NCBI GenBank assembly: GCA_030068145.1
Contig: JAPJBO010000024.1
Span: 248,001-312,000, forward strand
Origin: Diplonema papillatum
Taxonomy: Eukaryota > Euglenozoa > Diplonemea > Diplonemida > Diplonemidae
DNA: 64,000 nucleotides
Reading direction: 5' to 3'
Below, in pieces: positions 59,941 to 64,000 of the stretch. The position numbers were made by a program, and so were the translations under genes. The notes under the pieces are model-generated. The model did not search any database and had not been told where the DNA came from. It saw only the letters and a program-made list of their open reading frames with translations. The first letter of the stretch is position 1, and each line of letters opens with the position of its first letter.

Positions 59941-60827
59941 TTCTCGCCTTACTGCTAAAAACGCTCCTAAACGACCGGGGAAGGGGGGGCTGTTTTTCTT
60001 TTCTTTACGATGTTCTGCACCCGGCGGTCTGCTCTGTCTCGTGACCTTTTTTTTTTCTATTGGGTGTTGTCTTGTTGAGGGTTTTTGCCTCGGGGTTTTT
60101 CCTCTTATTTCTTCTCTTTTTTTTTTTTTGAAAGAAAAAAGCGTGAAAGTTTGTGTTGTTGTTGTTGTTTTTTTTTTTTTTTTTCTTCTTCTTTCAAAGC
60201 GTTTTGTTTGGGGACTCGAAGATTGAAAAGATTAGAAGGTCACACAGAGTGTGTGCTGATGACTCCGGCTGGCGGGGTGGAATCTCTTTTTGTTGTTTAG
60301 AACAAGTGAAGGACGCGCTTCGGAGGGAGCGAGAGAGAGAGAGATAAAAAGAGAGAGAGTGAGATGGGGATGGATCGGCTTGTTTGCGCTGACCAGCAGG
60401 GGCAGAGCCCAAATCTCAGGGAAGGCCGGTAAATCGAAAGTCTCCGGTTTGACCGCAGAGGGCTTGAGGAGGGTTTTGGGTGGTGTTGGGGCGAGGGTAG
60501 GAAAGAATAAAGTGGCGCACGTGTATTCGACTAAGCCACCCGGAGACGGCTGCTTCCAATTAGCAACGGGGGGAGGTTTACTCTACCAGAACGGCAGGTT
60601 GCTTGGGCTTTCTTTTTGGCGGTGAACACACGAGTACGCCCTTGCTTGCGTGCAAAAGAAATCTGAACGCAGCTCTAATAGCAATTCCTGTGTGCGTGCA
60701 TGTGTGTGTCGTCTGTTTGTGAATAAAAGACGCGAGCTGTTTGGTTTCGAATTAGTTGACTTTTGTGTTCGCTTTTTTCTTTTTCTCTTTTTTTTTCCCC
60801 CCAGCTCTGATTCTCTACTGGTAGGGT
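59941..60827. other. 5' flank of paralogue 2; no gene seen
   Basis: T-rich with a (GA)n patch (60326-60360). No promoter element can be assigned. Confidence 0.45.
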
Positions 60828-61286
<459 letters not shown>

Positions 61287-61572
61287 CTAGTCTTGACAAA
61301 CCTTTGCCGGACTAGGGAGGAGGAACAATAAAACAAAAGCGAGCCCGGCGCTGTTTTTTTCTTTTCTTTTCTTGGGGAGGTTTGAAGGTACGGTGGGGTT
61401 TCTCTTCTTTTATCCCGGCGCTCGGTGGTGAGAAAGATGTAGTAGGCACCGGGGAGGGGCAGCGGAGACGGTGAGTTGCGAGGGGGGATCAAAATCCTGC
61501 AGTTTATTGCAGTTAAAGTTGGATTTTAGAGTCTCCGGGTTCTTTCAAAGCTGATACGTACTCGGTCCTACC

Positions 61573-62091
61573 CAGGGCTTACGCAGCTCTTTTGTCTTGG
61601 AGCTAAATACCTACTGAAAGTCAGTACGTAGGGTCAGGCGAAAAAACAAATAGAGCACAGGGGGCTCACCTGCCAGTGTTTCATGGCTTTGCCTCTGCCT
61701 CCTCTCCGGCCTCAGCCCTCCAGTGTCGCGGTGGTAAGCCACAGCAGGATCTGCCGACCGGAATCCCCGGTACTGCGGTTGATTCCAGATGAATCTGCAG
61801 AAAAAATTAGTACGTGTTGATAACGTACTAATTTCAGCACGTGTACACGTAAAGGGGGGGGGGGGTCGAATAATAACACTGTGTCTTTGTCGAATAATAA
61901 AAAAAGTTCCGGGTAGCCGAACAGTAGCAGGATCAAATAGTGTGGTAGTGTTTTTAGACAACCAGACGTGTGTCAAATAACTGGTTTTATTCGACCCCCC
62001 CCCTTTACTGATTCAGCATGTGTACAAAAAGGAAACTAAGAAAATTAGCGTGCTGAAATCAGTACGTTCAGCATGCTGAACGTAAGGCCTG
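61573..62091. mobile_element. hAT-type element, subfamily E, copy 2, with 8-bp duplication
   Basis: Ends CAGGGCTTACGCAG and CGTAAGGCCTG. Flanked by exact GTCCTACC (61565-61572 and 62092-62099). Homologous to 15073-15465 but carries a nested insertion. Confidence 0.9.
61849..62009. mobile_element. Nested family F element
   Basis: Inverted ends GTAAAGGGGGGGG..TCGAATAA, about 160 bp, inserted in subfamily E. Flanked by similar ~20-bp segments (tactaatttcagcacgtg / tactgattcagcatgtg). Confidence 0.75.
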
Positions 62092-62109
62092 GTCCTACCT
62101 CTACATCTC

Positions 62110-63440
62110 GACGCGTGCGAGCGTCACTGTCCAGACTTGCTACCGTGCAAGGGACAACTGATCAGGCAACCAGGCACGCACAGTGTCCAAACGTAGTTTT
62201 GCCACCCCGTACCCCAATCCGGACTAGGGGCGTGCGAGTGTCACTGTCCAGACTTACTACCGTGCAAGGGACAACTGATCAGGCAATCAGGCACGCACAG
62301 TGTGACCAAACGTAGTTTTGCCACCCCGTACCCCAATCCGGACTAGGGGCGTGCGAGCACTGTCCAGACTTGCTGCCGTGCAAGGGACAACTGATCAGGC
62401 AATCAGGCACGCACAGTGTGACCAAACATAGTTTTGCCACCCCGTACCCCAATCCGGACTAGGGGCGTGCGAGTGTCACTGTCCAGACTTACTACCGTGC
62501 AAGGGACAACTGATCAGGCAATCTGGCACGTAGTTTTGCCACCCCGTACCCCAATCCGGACTAGGGGCGCGAGTGTCACTGTCCAGACTTGCTACCGTGC
62601 AAGGGACAACTGATCAGGCAATCAGGCACGCACAGTGTCCAAACGTAGTTTTGCCACCCCGTACCCCAATCCGGACTAGGGGCGTGCGAGTGTCACTGTC
62701 CAGACTTGCTACCGTGCAAGGGACAACTGATCAGGCAATCAGGCACGCACAGTGTGACCAAACGTAGTTTTGCCACCCCGTACCCCAATCCGGACTAGGG
62801 GCGTGCGAGCACTGTCCAGACTTGCTGCCGTGCAAGGGACAACTGATCAGGCAATCAGGCACGCACAGTGTGACCAAACATAGTTTTGCCACCCCGTACC
62901 CCAATCCGGACTAGGGGCGTGCGAGTGTCACTGTCCAGACTTACTACCGTGCAAGGGACAACTGATCAGGCAATCTGGCACGTAGTTTTGCCACCCCGTA
63001 CCCCAATCCGGACTAGGGGCGCGAGTGTCACTGTCCAGACTTGCTACCGTGCAAGGGACAACTGATCAGGCAATCAGGCACGCACAGTGTCCAAACGTAG
63101 TTTTGCCACCCCGTACCCCAATCCGGACTAGGGGCGTGCGAGTGTCACTGTCCAGACTTGCTACCGTGCAAGGGACAACTGATCAGGCAATCAGGCACGC
63201 ACAGTGTCCAAACGTAGTTTTGCCACCCCGTACCCCAATCCGGACTAGGGGCGTGCGAGTGTCACTGTCCAGACTTGCTACCGTGCAAGGGACAACTGAT
63301 CAGGCAATCAGGCACGCACAGTGACCAAACGTAGGTTTGCATGCACCAGTCAACCCGGACCCTATTTCTACACCTAGGGGCATGCGTGTCACTGTCCAGA
63401 CTTACTACCGTGCAAGGGACAACTGATCAGGCAATCAGGC
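62110..63440. repeat. About 117-bp satellite with 452-bp higher-order unit
   Basis: Twelve monomers ('cactgtccagactt' at 62124, 62242, 62358, 62478, 62577, 62694, 62810, 62929, 63029, 63146, 63263 and 63390). Spacing 118-116-120-99, then 117-116-119-100, shows four-monomer blocks with the same short last monomer. The third block breaks the pattern. Confidence 0.95.
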
Positions 63441-64000
63441 ACTAGATTCACGCTGGGGTTGCGGGTGTCACACCGGATTTCACACTGGATTTGCGGCGTC
63501 ACACCCGCAAAATGGACTGTCGGGATTTTCTTGGCTGTTTCCATGCAATCCAAACGCGCTGCTTTTCTGGGCAAGAATCGAGACACAACGAGAGGGCAAA
63601 CGCGAGAGGACAACCAAAAACGCTCTACTTGTTCTTTTCTTTGTGTTTTTTTTTTCTTGTTTTTCCCTCGTTCGTTCCTTCTTTTTAAGAGTGAAAGTTC
63701 GCATGAAACCCCGAGGTTTTTAAGTTGCTTTCACGTGGTTGTTGGTTTACCTTTTACCTTCTTTTTTTGCTAAAGCTTTGCAAATTGAGCCGTATCATTC
63801 AGCGCGCATCGCGAAGTGGATCCTCCTTTTTTAGCAGATGCACGACGACCAACGACCAACGTCAACCGTGGAGAGAAAGTGCCCATTTGTCGCACCTTGT
63901 AACACCAACTGCTTCTTTGGTGGCATGGTGGCAGAGGCAACGTTTATCGTTGAGCCACTGTATAAGCAAATCTTTGGCTGAGCACCTTCGGTGCATTACG
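63441..64000. other. No gene seen; family A core at 63682-63725
   Basis: Follows the satellite. A 'tcacaccgga/tcacaccc' motif is at 63466-63500. Confidence 0.5.

Noticed and set aside
62110-63440. CRISPR array
   Set aside because: Monomers of about 117 bp have no short repeat/unique spacer alternation. This is a satellite, and the window is eukaryotic.

Overview
This is a gene-poor, repeat-dense stretch of eukaryotic nuclear DNA, probably from a unicellular eukaryote. The evidence is a matched GT-AG intron in two paralogous genes, decayed nuclear rRNA pieces (18S start; 5.8S end, spacer and 28S start), a tRNA-like unit with a T-run, several transposon classes, kilobase-scale microsatellites and satellites with a higher-order period. 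No bacterial operon structure is visible. The lineage cannot be fixed from the sequence.

Only one gene family looks intact. Two minus-strand paralogues (3610-5894 and 53580-59940) share one plan. Exon 1 is a ubiquitin-like domain. It is followed by a phase-0 intron at the same codon. Exon 2 carries a CxxC plus canonical C-x8-C-x5-C-x3-H zinc finger, a repeat-rich middle unrelated between the copies, and a conserved aromatic C-terminus. The first intron is almost wholly a (TGTGTA)n array. The second is 4.9 kb and full of mobile elements.

Most of the rest is mobile DNA and its debris. A hAT-superfamily transposase (38901-41994) is broken by a 0.2-kb internal inversion. Short hAT-type non-autonomous elements start CAGGGCTTACG, and four of the six copies keep exact 8-bp target duplications. 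A 1.2-kb inverted-repeat element (7961-9139) encloses an rRNA relic and the core-binding part of a tyrosine recombinase. Reverse-transcriptase debris occurs at 17649-19720 and inside the large intron (55831-57492), together with a Cys/His-rich module and an overlapping ORF junction. Other elements are a foldback structure (51390-52905), A-tailed SINE-like families (A, C, D), a 265-bp family (B), and many palindromes.

Tandem DNA includes (TGTGTA)n, three (GT)n tracts and (GTA)n. Complex arrays have units of 131, 56-57, 116, 140, about 117 (452-bp higher order) and 480-660 bp. Long ORFs over these arrays, and poly-CV, HT, HI or YV readings, are artefacts. The genes do not form a pathway. The coherent story is a paralogous UBL-CCCH gene pair embedded in layered transposon insertions.
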